A stretch of 29,035 nt of DNA from Mycolicibacterium malmesburyense. Lineage in GTDB: Bacteria > Actinomycetota > Actinomycetes > Mycobacteriales > Mycobacteriaceae. A program made the position numbers and the translations under genes. The notes under the pieces are model-generated. The model saw only the letters and a program-made list of their open reading frames with translations, was not told where the DNA came from and did not search any database. The stretch is from positions 1-29,035 of the forward strand of contig NZ_CVTB01000282.1 in NCBI RefSeq assembly GCF_001050015.1, read 5' to 3'. Of this stretch, positions 13,851-23,328 are shown one piece after another. Positions within the stretch are counted from its first letter, which is position 1, and each line of letters begins with the position of its first letter.

Positions 13851-16532
13851 ATGGAGAGTGAGTCAAATACCCGAAAGCAGCGAATAGACCCGCGACTGAC
13901 CGCAGCGGGCTGGACAGTCACGCCGTTCGATCCGTCAATGCCGAGCGTCATTCCGGCCGTGAGTGCTGTCGAAGAGTGGCCGACTGAAGCGGGCCCCGCC
14001 GACTATGCGCTTTGCGATGAACACGCCGTGCGCGGCGTCGTCGAGGCCAAGAAGCTGACGGTTGGTGCGCAGGGCATCCTGCCGCAAGCCGAGCGCTACG
14101 CCCGGGCGATCAGGATTGATCAGGTATGGCAGGGCGAGTATGGCGTGCCGTTTCTGTACTCGACCAGCGGCGAGGAGACGTGGTTTCACGACATCCGTCG
14201 CCCGCAGAACCGCTCACGGAAGGTGGCGACGTTCCACACTCCGAACGCGCTAAGGGAGCTGCTCGAACGGGATAGCGATGCAGAGTTCGCCAAGCTGCGC
14301 ACAATTCCGCTAAATCCGGGGCTGCGTCCGTATCAGATAGAGGCCAACACAGCGATCGAACAGAACGTCGCTGACGGCAAGCGCAAGATGCTGGTGACGA
14401 TGGCGACCGGCACCGGCAAGACGCTGATGACAGTCAACGAAATCTATCGGCTCATGAAGTCCGGTGTCGCCCGTCGTGTCCTGTTCCTAGTCGACCGCCG
14501 CGCACTGGCCGCGCAGACGGTGCGAGCTTTCGCCAGCTTTGAGGCCGAACCTGGTCTCAAGTTCGACAAGCTCTACCCGGTCTATTCGCAGCGTTTTCAG
14601 CAGACCGATTTCGACAAGGATGAGAAATTCGACCCGAACGTGATGCCGAACTCGCTGCTAACCAACCCCAAGCTCGGTGACGCGTTCGTTTATGTCAGCA
14701 CTATCCAGCGGATGAGTATCAACCTGTTTGGTCGTGAAGCTGGAATTCGTTTCGGCGAGGGGGACGGCGGCGATGAGGATGCCAAGAAGCTCGATATCCC
14801 GATCCACGCCTTCGATTTGATCGTCGCCGACGAGTGCCATCGCGGGTACTCGGCCAAGGAGCTGTCGACGTGGCGGAACACACTCGATTGGTTTGACGCC
14901 ATCAAGGTCGGGCTTACGGCCACGCCGGCTGCCCACACCATGGCCTACTTCGAGAACTTGGTATATCGGTACGACTACGAGCGTGCAGTGCGTGAGGGTT
15001 ACCTCGTTGACTATGACGTGGTGCGTGTGCGCAGCGATGTTCGCATGAACGGCGTATTCCTCAACGAAGGCGAGCAGGTCGACCAGGTGGATCCCGACTC
15101 CGGTGCCCGGCAACTGGATCTGCTCGAGGACGAGCGTGCCTATGACGCCTCAAAGGTAGAACGGGAAATCACTGCTCCTGACAGCAATCGTAAGGTGCTG
15201 GAGGAACTGAAAAAGTACGCCGAAGCCCATGAAGCCGAAACCGGCCGCTTCCCAAAGACGCTCATTTTTGCCGCCAACGACCTGCCGCATGTGTCCCACG
15301 CCGACCAGCTGGTCGAGCTCGCCAAAGACGTATTCGGCCGAGGGGAGTCGTTTGCCGGCAAGATCACCGGACGTGTCGACCGGCCACTGCAGAAGATCCG
15401 CCAGTTCCGTAACCGGCCCAACCCCAAAATCGTTGTCACGGTTGATCTTCTGACGACCGGTGTCGACATCCCGGATCTTGAATTCCTGGTTTTCCTGCGG
15501 CCAGTCAAGTCCCGCATCCTGTTCGAGCAGATGCTTGGTCGCGGCACCCGCCGCTCACCTGACCTGACACCAGCCAAGTCACACTTCACCGTGTTCGACT
15601 GCTTCGACGGCACGCTGCTCGAATACTTCCGGGCGACCACCGGCATGACCGTCGAACCACCTGAGGGCGACAGCAAGACCATCGGGCAGATCGTCGAGGA
15701 CATCTGGCAGAACCGTGACCGCGACTACAACCAAAAACGCCTCGTCAAGCGGCTGCAGCGGATCGACAAGAACATGAGCGGCGAGGCCCGTGACCTGTTC
15801 GCACGCTTCATCCCCGATGGCGACGTTGCCGCCTTCGCTGAGGACCTGCCCGCCAAGCTGCGCGGCGAGTTCGCGGGCACGATGAAGATCCTGCGTGACG
15901 CCGACTTCCTTAAACTGTGCGTCGACTATCCGCGGGCGAGAACACGCTTTGTTGTCGCGTCGGGCGTGACGGATACCGTCGAGTCCGAGGTGCTAATCAA
16001 GGCTGGCATCGGCAAGGAGTACAAGCCCGACGATTATCTACAGCTGTTCGTCCGCTTCGTCGAGGAGCACGAGCGCGAGATCGAGGCCGTGCAGATTCTG
16101 CTCGGCCGGCCGAATGACTGGAGTGCGGATGCTCTACGCGAACTGCGAGACGCATTGAGCCAGGCGCCCGAACACTTCACCGACGACAACCTCCAGAAGG
16201 CGTTCAATGCGACCCATCACAAAGCGTTGGTCGACATCATTTCGATGGTCAAACGGGCAGCCCTCGACGAGGCACCGCTACTGACGGCCGAGGAGCGGGT
16301 CAACGCGGCCGTAGCCAAAGTCACCGCCGACCATCAATTGACCGGAGAGCAAGCCAAGTGGCTCGAGTACATCCGCCAGCACTTGGTGCAAAATCTCAGC
16401 ATCGAGCGGGAGGACTTCGAGGTCATCCCCATCCTGTTTGATCGTGGTGGTTGGGGACGAGCGAACCGCGTGTTCGACGGGAAGCTCGATGAACTGATTA
16501 AAGAACTGAATAAGGAGCTTGTCGCCGCATGA
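13851..16532 (+). CDS. hsdR: Type I restriction enzyme, R subunit (EcoEI-like)
   Basis: Motor and nuclease subunit that translocates DNA and cleaves unmethylated sites with HsdM and HsdS. The N-terminal nuclease has the PD-(D/E)xK pattern: ADYALCD ~49-55 and VEAKK ~63-67. The helicase has Walker A MATGTGKT (~183-190), the DECH box VADECHRGYS (~324) and LTATPAAH (~354). The C-terminal half matches the EcoEI-type R domain. At 893 residues it is of normal length and uninterrupted. The ATG start has only a weak upstream AAGG. It overlaps hsdM by 4 nt. All key residues are present, so it is probably active. Confidence 0.95.
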   Translation: MESESNTRKQRIDPRLTAAGWTVTPFDPSMPSVIPAVSAVEEWPTEAGPADYALCDEHAVRGVVEAKKLTVGAQGILPQAERYARAIRIDQVWQGEYGVPFLYSTSGEETWFHDIRRPQNRSRKVATFHTPNALRELLERDSDAEFAKLRTIPLNPGLRPYQIEANTAIEQNVADGKRKMLVTMATGTGKTLMTVNEIYRLMKSGVARRVLFLVDRRALAAQTVRAFASFEAEPGLKFDKLYPVYSQRFQQTDFDKDEKFDPNVMPNSLLTNPKLGDAFVYVSTIQRMSINLFGREAGIRFGEGDGGDEDAKKLDIPIHAFDLIVADECHRGYSAKELSTWRNTLDWFDAIKVGLTATPAAHTMAYFENLVYRYDYERAVREGYLVDYDVVRVRSDVRMNGVFLNEGEQVDQVDPDSGARQLDLLEDERAYDASKVEREITAPDSNRKVLEELKKYAEAHEAETGRFPKTLIFAANDLPHVSHADQLVELAKDVFGRGESFAGKITGRVDRPLQKIRQFRNRPNPKIVVTVDLLTTGVDIPDLEFLVFLRPVKSRILFEQMLGRGTRRSPDLTPAKSHFTVFDCFDGTLLEYFRATTGMTVEPPEGDSKTIGQIVEDIWQNRDRDYNQKRLVKRLQRIDKNMSGEARDLFARFIPDGDVAAFAEDLPAKLRGEFAGTMKILRDADFLKLCVDYPRARTRFVVASGVTDTVESEVLIKAGIGKEYKPDDYLQLFVRFVEEHEREIEAVQILLGRPNDWSADALRELRDALSQAPEHFTDDNLQKAFNATHHKALVDIISMVKRAALDEAPLLTAEERVNAAVAKVTADHQLTGEQAKWLEYIRQHLVQNLSIEREDFEVIPILFDRGGWGRANRVFDGKLDELIKELNKELVAA

Positions 16533-17962
16533 GAACTGGTGATGTTGTAAACAAACTTTGGGGCTTCTGCCACGTTCTGCGGCACGATGGTATCGACTAC
16601 GGCGACTACATCGAGCAGCTGACATATCTGCTATTTATCAAGATGGCCGACGAGCGTGGTGTAGAACTACCCGAGCACACCGACTGGCCGTATTTGCGCA
16701 AGCAGTCCGGCAGCGACCTGCTCGACGCCTATGTCGAGGCGTTGCGCACATTGGGGAAAGAACACGGTATCCTCGGCGACATTTTCTCCGGCTCGCAGAA
16801 TCGTTTCACCAATCCGGTCAACCTGCAGAAGCTCATCGGCCTGATCGACGAGACCGAATGGACGGCCATCGACACCGACGTAAAGGCCGCAGCGTTCGAG
16901 GGGCTACTAGAGAAGGCTGCCAGCGAAGGCAAGAAAGGCGCCGGTCAATACTTCACGCCTCGCATCCTCATCGAGTCCATGGTGCGCTGCATCAAACCCG
17001 ACCCTCGCGTGAGCAAGGACTTCAAGATCTGTGACCCGGCCGTCGGTACGGGCGGATTCCTCATCGCTGCCTACGAGTGGCTGAAGGCCGAGACCAAGGG
17101 CGGTGCGCTCGACCGTGATACGGCCAAGCGCATCCGTACCCAGACGTACTACGGCAACGAACTTGTACAGCGGCCTCGTCGGTTGGCGCTGATGAATCTT
17201 TACCTGCACCAGGTCGAGCCACACATCGCACTCGGCGATTCGATCTACGAGACACCGGGCAGCCAGCGCTATGACGTCATCCTGATGAATCCGCCGTTTG
17301 GCACCAAGGGCGCTGCCCAAGCGCCTGACCGTGAGGACTTCGTCGTCCAGACCAGCAACAAACAGCTCAACTTCCTGCAGCACATCCTGACCACACTCAA
17401 GAAAGGCGGCCGCGCAGCAGTCGTCGTGCCCGACAATGTGCTGTTCGCTCAGCAGGCGGGCGAAGTGTTCCAGGTGCTCATGGAGGACTGCGACCTGCAC
17501 ACCGTGTTGCGTTGTCCCCGAGGCACATTCAGCCCCTACACCGAGGGCACCAAGACCAACGTCATCTTCTTCACCAAGGGTCGGCCGACCGAACGGACCT
17601 GGATCTACGACGCTCGATCCAACGTGCCAAAGATCACCAAGAAGAGCCGGCCGCTCAGTCCCAAGCACTTCGCCGAGTTCGAAAAGTGTTACGGCGAAGA
17701 CCCGAACGGGTTCAGCAAGCGGTCCGAGAACGACTCATCCGAAGGACGCTGGCGCAGCTTCACTATCGACGAGGTGAAAGAACACCACTACAAGCTCGAT
17801 GCCTTCAAGTGGATCCGCGACGAAGAACTCGACGACCCCGACGAGCTGCTCGACCCGGAGGAACTCATCACTACTGCGATGGAGGAACTCCAACTTGCCC
17901 TCGACGATCTCGCCGACATCCAGAAGCTGTTGGAGGGCAACGGTAACGGAGTAGAAGTGTGA
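16529..17962 (+). CDS. hsdM: Type I restriction-modification N6-adenine methyltransferase, M subunit
   Basis: 477 residues. The N-terminal helical domain (~5-125) is followed by the methyltransferase core: motif X-like GAGQYFTPR (~137), cofactor motif DPAVGTGGF (~168) and catalytic NPPFG (~254). It forms the M2S modification enzyme with HsdS and protects self DNA. The ATG overlaps hsdR by 4 nt and its stop overlaps the hsdS GTG start, so production of R, M and S is coupled. Confidence 0.96.
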   Translation: MRTGDVVNKLWGFCHVLRHDGIDYGDYIEQLTYLLFIKMADERGVELPEHTDWPYLRKQSGSDLLDAYVEALRTLGKEHGILGDIFSGSQNRFTNPVNLQKLIGLIDETEWTAIDTDVKAAAFEGLLEKAASEGKKGAGQYFTPRILIESMVRCIKPDPRVSKDFKICDPAVGTGGFLIAAYEWLKAETKGGALDRDTAKRIRTQTYYGNELVQRPRRLALMNLYLHQVEPHIALGDSIYETPGSQRYDVILMNPPFGTKGAAQAPDREDFVVQTSNKQLNFLQHILTTLKKGGRAAVVVPDNVLFAQQAGEVFQVLMEDCDLHTVLRCPRGTFSPYTEGTKTNVIFFTKGRPTERTWIYDARSNVPKITKKSRPLSPKHFAEFEKCYGEDPNGFSKRSENDSSEGRWRSFTIDEVKEHHYKLDAFKWIRDEELDDPDELLDPEELITTAMEELQLALDDLADIQKLLEGNGNGVEV

Positions 17963-19314
17963 GCGACTGGCCGACCGTTCCACTAGGGACGCTACTGACT
18001 GACATCCAGCCGGGTTTCGCCTCCGGACGACACAACTCGGAGGGCGAAGGAATCCCGCACTTTCGTCCGATGAATGTTTCCACCAACGGTCAGATCGAAC
18101 GTTCTGTGTTGAAGTATGTGGAACCTTCGACGGGCCGTCCTGAAATCCGCTTATCGGCGGGAGACATTCTTTTCAACAACACCAATAGTCCCGAGCTTGT
18201 TGGCAAGACCGCACTATTTGATGGCGACGACTCTCCAGCCTTCTCGAATCACATGACAAGGCTTCGGGTTGACCCAAATCGCCTCGACCCCGGGTACACC
18301 GCACTACGGCTCCACCAGGCATGGCGGGAGGGCTGGTTTGCCGCGCACTGCAACAACCACGTCTCGCAGGCGAGCATTGGCCGCGACGTCATAAAAGGCT
18401 TCGAGATTGAGTTGCCCCCGTTGGACGTGCAGCACGCAATTGTTTCGCTTAGCGACGCAATTGGTAACTCTCGTTTGTCCGCATCGAGCCACCTATCGGC
18501 CGCGAGGATTGCGATCGAACGCTTCCGTCAAGCCGTCCTCGCCGCCGCCTGCTCCGGCCGTCTCACCGCCGACTGGCGAAAAGCGCACCCGGAAGCTGTC
18601 GCGACCGTGCCTACAGTGACGCCCAGTCGAAAGCGCCGGTCGGCTGAAGCGCAGCCACTCGACCTCGAGCTGCCGGACCTCCCTGAGACGTACGTGCTCA
18701 CCACCATTGGTGCGGCCGCAGTGATTCTCGAATACGGCACGTCCAAGAAAGCCGACAACGATACAACCGGAGTACCGGTGCTGCGAATGGGCAACATCCA
18801 AGACGGTCGACTGGCACTAGATGACCTCAAGTACTGCGCCACCGACCGTGAGATTGAACGGCTCATACTGCAAGACGGCGATCTTCTGTTCAACCGCACC
18901 AATAGCCCGGAACTCGTTGGCAAAGCAGCGGTGTTCCACGAAACCGAGAGTATGACGTTCGCGTCGTATCTCATCCGCGCGCGCTTCCCGCTCGACGTCG
19001 CAGATCCTGATTTCGTCAACTACTGGCTCAACTCCGCGTGGGGTCGCGCCTGGGCGCGCCACGTCAAGACAGACGGTGTCAGTCAGTCAAATATCAACGG
19101 CACGAAACTCGGTGCGATGCCGCTTCCTCTCCCGCCAATCGCTGAACAGCGTGAGATCGTTCGACGCTCCGAGGCTCTGCTCGATAAGGCCAACCGGCTT
19201 ACGACGGCGATTGACGCCGCCTCGAAACGAATCGACCGCAGCTCGCAAGCCATCCTCGCCAAAGCTTTCCGCGGCGAACTCGTTGGAAATGGCCTTCGGG
19301 AGCAGAGCAAATAG
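17959..19314 (+). CDS. hsdS: Type I restriction-modification specificity subunit
   Basis: 451 residues with two target-recognition domains (~1-165 and ~235-395) and two helical spacer regions (~170-205 and ~400-445). This is the standard arrangement for a bipartite recognition site. The two halves share the motif NTNSPELVGK/RTNSPELVGK and the ends ELPPLDVQ/PLPPIAEQRE, as expected from the family's internal duplication. GTG start overlapping hsdM (GTGA). The stop is only 2 nt from the next ATG, which places the CBASS nucleotidyltransferase in the same operon. The recognition sequence cannot be predicted. Confidence 0.95.
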   Translation: MSDWPTVPLGTLLTDIQPGFASGRHNSEGEGIPHFRPMNVSTNGQIERSVLKYVEPSTGRPEIRLSAGDILFNNTNSPELVGKTALFDGDDSPAFSNHMTRLRVDPNRLDPGYTALRLHQAWREGWFAAHCNNHVSQASIGRDVIKGFEIELPPLDVQHAIVSLSDAIGNSRLSASSHLSAARIAIERFRQAVLAAACSGRLTADWRKAHPEAVATVPTVTPSRKRRSAEAQPLDLELPDLPETYVLTTIGAAAVILEYGTSKKADNDTTGVPVLRMGNIQDGRLALDDLKYCATDREIERLILQDGDLLFNRTNSPELVGKAAVFHETESMTFASYLIRARFPLDVADPDFVNYWLNSAWGRAWARHVKTDGVSQSNINGTKLGAMPLPLPPIAEQREIVRRSEALLDKANRLTTAIDAASKRIDRSSQAILAKAFRGELVGNGLREQSK

Positions 19315-19316
19315 GC

Positions 19317-20180
19317 ATGGCGACGTCGATTCAGTCTTCGTTTCTTGTCTTCAAATCGAATCTGGAGATCACCGGTCTCCAACAGTCGACAGTCTCAGCG
19401 AGACAACAGAGCGTTCGTGCAGCAGTTGCTCGCAGCCTCACCGTGACAAATTCGTTTGTGACAGGTTCGTACAGCCGGCACACGATGATTAGTCCACTCA
19501 ATTCCGCGGACATCGATATCTTCGTCGTCCTTGACGCTGCCTACTTCGATTCGAACGGATACGCGACGGTCCTCGATCATGTCCGTCGTGTATTGCTCGA
19601 GACGTATCCAACCACTCCGAAAATCAGTCGCAACGGACAAGCTGTGACCATTACGTTCACTGACTTTGTGGTGGATGTGGTACCCGCCTTCAATCGGTCC
19701 GGCGGCGGATATTTGATCCCGAGCACGACAGAGCGACGTTGGATCCCCACCAACCCAAAACAACACGAAATCTTTATGAGCAACGCGAACCACACCCATG
19801 ATGGTGACTTGGTGCCAGTTGTGAAAATGATCAAGGCATGGAATCGGCAGATTGGCGATGCATTCCGATCCTTCTACTTAGAGCTCTTAGTTGAACGCGC
19901 GCTCAGAAACGTTCGGATAACCGATTTTCCTAGTGGCTGCCGCTTCGTGTTTGACAAGGGGCGAGAGCTTATCAAGTACACGATCAGTGATCCGGCGGGC
20001 CTGGGCAGCAACGTCCATGGGCTTGCCGGAGCGAACAACGTCAGTGAGGCGGTAAGCCGGTTCGAGACCGCGTACAACAGAGCGGTGCTCGCCGAGGCGT
20101 ACGCCAACCAGGGCAGGGTTGCAGATGCGGTAGCCGAGTGGAGAAAGGTGTTCGGGAACTACTTCCCGGCGTATGGGTAG
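19317..20180 (+). CDS. CD-NTase (SMODS domain cyclic oligonucleotide synthase), CBASS
   Basis: 287-residue cGAS/DncV-like nucleotidyltransferase. Members sense phage infection and make a cyclic di- or trinucleotide that activates a killer effector. Visible catalytic elements: the nucleotide-binding GS motif (GSYSRHTMISP, ~49-59), the paired metal-binding acids ADIDIFVVL (~62-70) and the third acid in FVVDVVPAF (~116-124). An OAS1-like helical C-domain follows. The start is 2 nt after hsdS and the stop is 2 nt before the effector, so the pair is embedded within the restriction operon. No Cap2/Cap3, HORMA or TRIP13 gene is nearby, so it would be the minimal (type I) CBASS arrangement. The product nucleotide is unknown. 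Confidence 0.88.
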   Translation: MATSIQSSFLVFKSNLEITGLQQSTVSARQQSVRAAVARSLTVTNSFVTGSYSRHTMISPLNSADIDIFVVLDAAYFDSNGYATVLDHVRRVLLETYPTTPKISRNGQAVTITFTDFVVDVVPAFNRSGGGYLIPSTTERRWIPTNPKQHEIFMSNANHTHDGDLVPVVKMIKAWNRQIGDAFRSFYLELLVERALRNVRITDFPSGCRFVFDKGRELIKYTISDPAGLGSNVHGLAGANNVSEAVSRFETAYNRAVLAEAYANQGRVADAVAEWRKVFGNYFPAYG

Positions 20181-20182
20181 TC

Positions 20183-21088
20183 ATGGCAAACAATGCTCCC
20201 GCTGGCCCATCGATGGCGGAAATCGGCACTGCTCAGAATGAGGAGGCGAGTCTTCGGCGCTACCTTGCTGCTGATCATTACTACGGAATTGCCAAATGGC
20301 TGTACTTCGGTGGCCTGTCGCTCACTGTCGCTCTCGCTCTGATCTCGCCTTTGGTCCTTCTCTTCTGGGCGGACGCCGGCCCGGCGCTCGGCGCCATCGC
20401 CGGCGCATGGCTGTTTGTTTCGAGACTTCTTCTAGAGCGTTTGAAGCGGGAACATCAGCTCAAGGGAGCGACGGCGCAAGAGATGTTCGACTGCGGCGTC
20501 TTCAAGCTCGACTGGAACGAGACGCTGGTTCGCCGCCTGTCCGAGGAAGAGATCCGCGGCGCAAGCGGATTGATGAGCAACGCTGACAGGGTGCGTAACT
20601 GGTACCCGACGAGTGAGGCGATGCCGTGGCCAAGGAGCGTCCTGGTATGTCAACGCGCTAATGCCGTATGGGCTCGACGCCAGCATCGCGCGTACAGCCG
20701 TGTGTTGATGATTGGTGCAGGCGCATGGGCCATCGTCGGAGTGGTAGTTGCTGTGGCGGACGGCGCAAGCCTTGCCACGTATCTAGTGACGATTGCGCTT
20801 CCCTCGTTGCCGGCATTACTCGATGCCACTGAATTCGCCCGCGCGCATTCCACCAACGCGGAGAAGCGGCAGCTCGTTGAGGACAAGGTCGACGGCCTTC
20901 TGAAGAACGGCGATGGAACCAGCCAGGATCTTCGTGAGATCCAAGATCAGCTCTTCAACTTGCGTCGGGACGCCCCGCTCGTGCCGGGTTGGTTCTACAA
21001 GCTGATTAGAGCCAGGTTCGAAGAAGACATGCGATACGCCGCTCGCCGCACTGCCGAGGGTGGATCTACTAATAAGGAGGGGAAATGA
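20183..21088 (+). CDS. S-4TM family putative pore-forming effector (CBASS)
   Basis: 301 residues. Hydrophobic segments at ~37-61, 66-83, 173-192 and 197-214 give the two-pairs-of-helices layout of the SMODS-associated 4TM family. A soluble region lies between the pairs (~90-170), and a helical C-terminus follows (KRQLVEDKVDGLL). The predicted action is inner-membrane permeabilisation on binding the nucleotide made by the adjacent synthase, causing abortive infection. An ATG at 20138 in the same frame lies inside the synthase gene and is rejected in favour of 20183. The stop overlaps the next ATG (ATGA), which has AAGGAGG upstream within this gene. Confidence 0.85.
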   Translation: MANNAPAGPSMAEIGTAQNEEASLRRYLAADHYYGIAKWLYFGGLSLTVALALISPLVLLFWADAGPALGAIAGAWLFVSRLLLERLKREHQLKGATAQEMFDCGVFKLDWNETLVRRLSEEEIRGASGLMSNADRVRNWYPTSEAMPWPRSVLVCQRANAVWARRQHRAYSRVLMIGAGAWAIVGVVVAVADGASLATYLVTIALPSLPALLDATEFARAHSTNAEKRQLVEDKVDGLLKNGDGTSQDLREIQDQLFNLRRDAPLVPGWFYKLIRARFEEDMRYAARRTAEGGSTNKEGK

Positions 21089-23184
21089 AAGCCACCGAAG
21101 CAAAAATGTTGAGCTTCCTTCAGAAATCGCCTCAATTCATTGTGCCGATTTATCAACGAACATACAGCTGGACACAGAAGGAATGTCTGCAACTCTGGGA
21201 TGACATCATGCGAGCTGGCGGCGATGACGACGTATCGGCCCACTTTGTGGGATCGATTGTATATGTAGAGAAAGGACTGTACTCGGTTTCGAGCCAATCT
21301 CCCTTATTGGTGATCGATGGGCAGCAGCGACTCACGACCGTCACGCTTTTGATTGAAGCGCTTGCACGTACGGTTGGCCCAACGGAGCCTATAAAGGGCT
21401 TCTCGGCAACGAAATTGCGAAGCTATTACCTCCTAAATGCACTGGAAGAGGACGAAGCGCGCTATAAGCTCTTGCTGTCCGAAACCGACAAAGAGACATT
21501 GCTTGCCCTGCTTGAACAGCGTCCAGTACCTCCAAAACACTCAGTGAGAGTAATGGACAACTTCGAAATGTTCGAAACAATGATGAAGGACAGTAACGTC
21601 GATTTAGCGACGCTGTGCCGCGGGCTAGCGAAGCTTGTGATTGTCGACATTTCACTTGACCGCGAACAAGACGACCCGCAACTGATTTTCGAAAGTCTCA
21701 ACTCCACCGGGCGAGAACTGAGTCAGGCAGATCTCATTCGAAACTTCGTCCTGATGGGGCTGGAACCGCATCAGCAGACGAAGCTATACAACAACTACTG
21801 GCGTCCAGTTGAAGACAATTTTGGACAGGAGAGTTACACCGCCTACTTCGACGGCTTCATGCGTCATTTCCTGACCGTGAAGACGGGAGAGATACCAAAC
21901 GTCCGCGCAGTCTATGAGTCGTTCAAGCAATATGCACGCTCCCCGGCAGTGGCGAAGGCCGGCATCGAGGAGCTTCTGGCGGACATAAAAAGCAACTCTC
22001 GCTACTACTGCGCCATGGCACTCGGCGCCGAAACCGACGCTGAACTCGGTGCGGCATTCCACGATCTACGGGAGCTCAAGGTCGACGTTGCTTACCCTCT
22101 GCTGCTGGAGCTTTACCAAGACTACGCTTCCGGCGTCCTTTCCAAGCCCGAGTTTCTCAGATGTCTGCGGCTCGTCGAGAGCTATGTATTCCGCCGGGCT
22201 ATCTGCGCGATTCCAACCAATTCGATGAACCGCACATTCGCGGGCTTCGCTAAGTCCCTGAAAAAGGACCGTTACGTTGAGAGCTTCGAAGCGGGCTTTT
22301 CCCTGCTTCCCTCGTACCGCCGTTTCCCGAGCGACACGGAGTTCGAACGCGACATCAAACCACGCGACCTTTACAACTTTCGGAATCGCAGCTATTGGCT
22401 ACGAAAGATGGAAAACCACGACCGTAAAGAGCGCGTATCGGTCGAGGAGTACACAATCGAACACATCCTGCCGCAAAACGAAAATTTATCGGCGGCATGG
22501 AGGGAGGACCTGGGTCCAGATTGGCAGCGCATCCAGAAGGAATGGCTGCACACGCTCGGCAACCTCACGTTGACCGGGTACAACTCCGAAATGAGCGATC
22601 GACCCTTCAAGGAGAAGCGCGACATGAAGGGCGGCTTCGCGGACAGTCCCCTGAGGATGAACCAGGGTTTGGGACAACTCGACGCGTGGACCGAGGGCGA
22701 CATCCGGGCGCGAGGCGATCAGCTCGCGACGAAAGCCATCACGGTATGGACGTCCCCTGCGCTAGACAGCTCCGTTCTGGACCAGTACCGGCCAAAGGCT
22801 GTGCCGACGACAAGTACGTACTCGCTTAAGGATCATCCTCATCTTGAGACGGGCCCGCTCCGCGAAGTGTTTGAGGCCTTCCGTCGAGAGGTACTGTCGC
22901 TCGACCCCGCCGTCAGTGAAGAAATTTTGAAACTGTATATCGCGTTTAAGGCCGAAACAAACTTCGCCGACGTTGTCCCGCAGGCGAAGTCGCTTCGCAT
23001 ATCGCTCAATATGAAGTTCCCCGAAATCAACGACCCGAAAGGAATCTGCAGGGACGTCACCAATTTAGGACGATGGGGTAACGGGGACGTCGAGTTCCGT
23101 CTATCCCGCATCGATGAGATCCCGTATGCCATCGGTCTCGTCGAGCAGTCCCTGCAAAGCCAGCTGGGCGATGTTTCGAGCTGA
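21085..23184 (+). CDS. DUF262/DUF1524 endonuclease, GmrSD-like (type IV restriction family), with DUF5655 C-domain
   Basis: 699 residues. The N-terminal DUF262 ParB-like NTPase domain shows IVPIYQRTYSW (~17), the signature DGQQRLTTV (~77-85) and FESLNSTGRELSQADLIRN (~200-218). The central DUF1524 His-Me finger nuclease has IEHILPQN (~458) and LGNLTLTGYNSE (~491). The last ~110 residues match the DUF5655 type (LYIAFKAETNFADVVPQAKS, LGRWGNGDVE). GmrSD enzymes use nucleotide hydrolysis to cut DNA carrying modified, e.g. glucosylated, cytosine. ATGA overlap with the S-4TM gene puts it in the same operon, adding attack on modified DNA that a type I enzyme would miss. All catalytic motifs look intact. 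Confidence 0.92.
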   Translation: MKATEAKMLSFLQKSPQFIVPIYQRTYSWTQKECLQLWDDIMRAGGDDDVSAHFVGSIVYVEKGLYSVSSQSPLLVIDGQQRLTTVTLLIEALARTVGPTEPIKGFSATKLRSYYLLNALEEDEARYKLLLSETDKETLLALLEQRPVPPKHSVRVMDNFEMFETMMKDSNVDLATLCRGLAKLVIVDISLDREQDDPQLIFESLNSTGRELSQADLIRNFVLMGLEPHQQTKLYNNYWRPVEDNFGQESYTAYFDGFMRHFLTVKTGEIPNVRAVYESFKQYARSPAVAKAGIEELLADIKSNSRYYCAMALGAETDAELGAAFHDLRELKVDVAYPLLLELYQDYASGVLSKPEFLRCLRLVESYVFRRAICAIPTNSMNRTFAGFAKSLKKDRYVESFEAGFSLLPSYRRFPSDTEFERDIKPRDLYNFRNRSYWLRKMENHDRKERVSVEEYTIEHILPQNENLSAAWREDLGPDWQRIQKEWLHTLGNLTLTGYNSEMSDRPFKEKRDMKGGFADSPLRMNQGLGQLDAWTEGDIRARGDQLATKAITVWTSPALDSSVLDQYRPKAVPTTSTYSLKDHPHLETGPLREVFEAFRREVLSLDPAVSEEILKLYIAFKAETNFADVVPQAKSLRISLNMKFPEINDPKGICRDVTNLGRWGNGDVEFRLSRIDEIPYAIGLVEQSLQSQLGDVSS

Positions 23185-23328
23185 TATGCCTCAAAGGTCA
23201 AGTAATCTGGCGCTTGGTAAGCTTATGGACAGCTTCATGTTGGACTGGCGTAAAGGTCCATTGTGGTGAGGTATATGACAAGCGGCAATTCCCTGAATTA
23301 CACATCGCTTCCAAGGAGCGCCGCGTAA

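Noticed and set aside
18178..18930. hsdS internal repeat as a phase-variation switch
   Set aside because: The two NTNSPELVGK segments are diverged and belong to the normal two-domain architecture; no inverted hsdS fragments or invertase are next to it.
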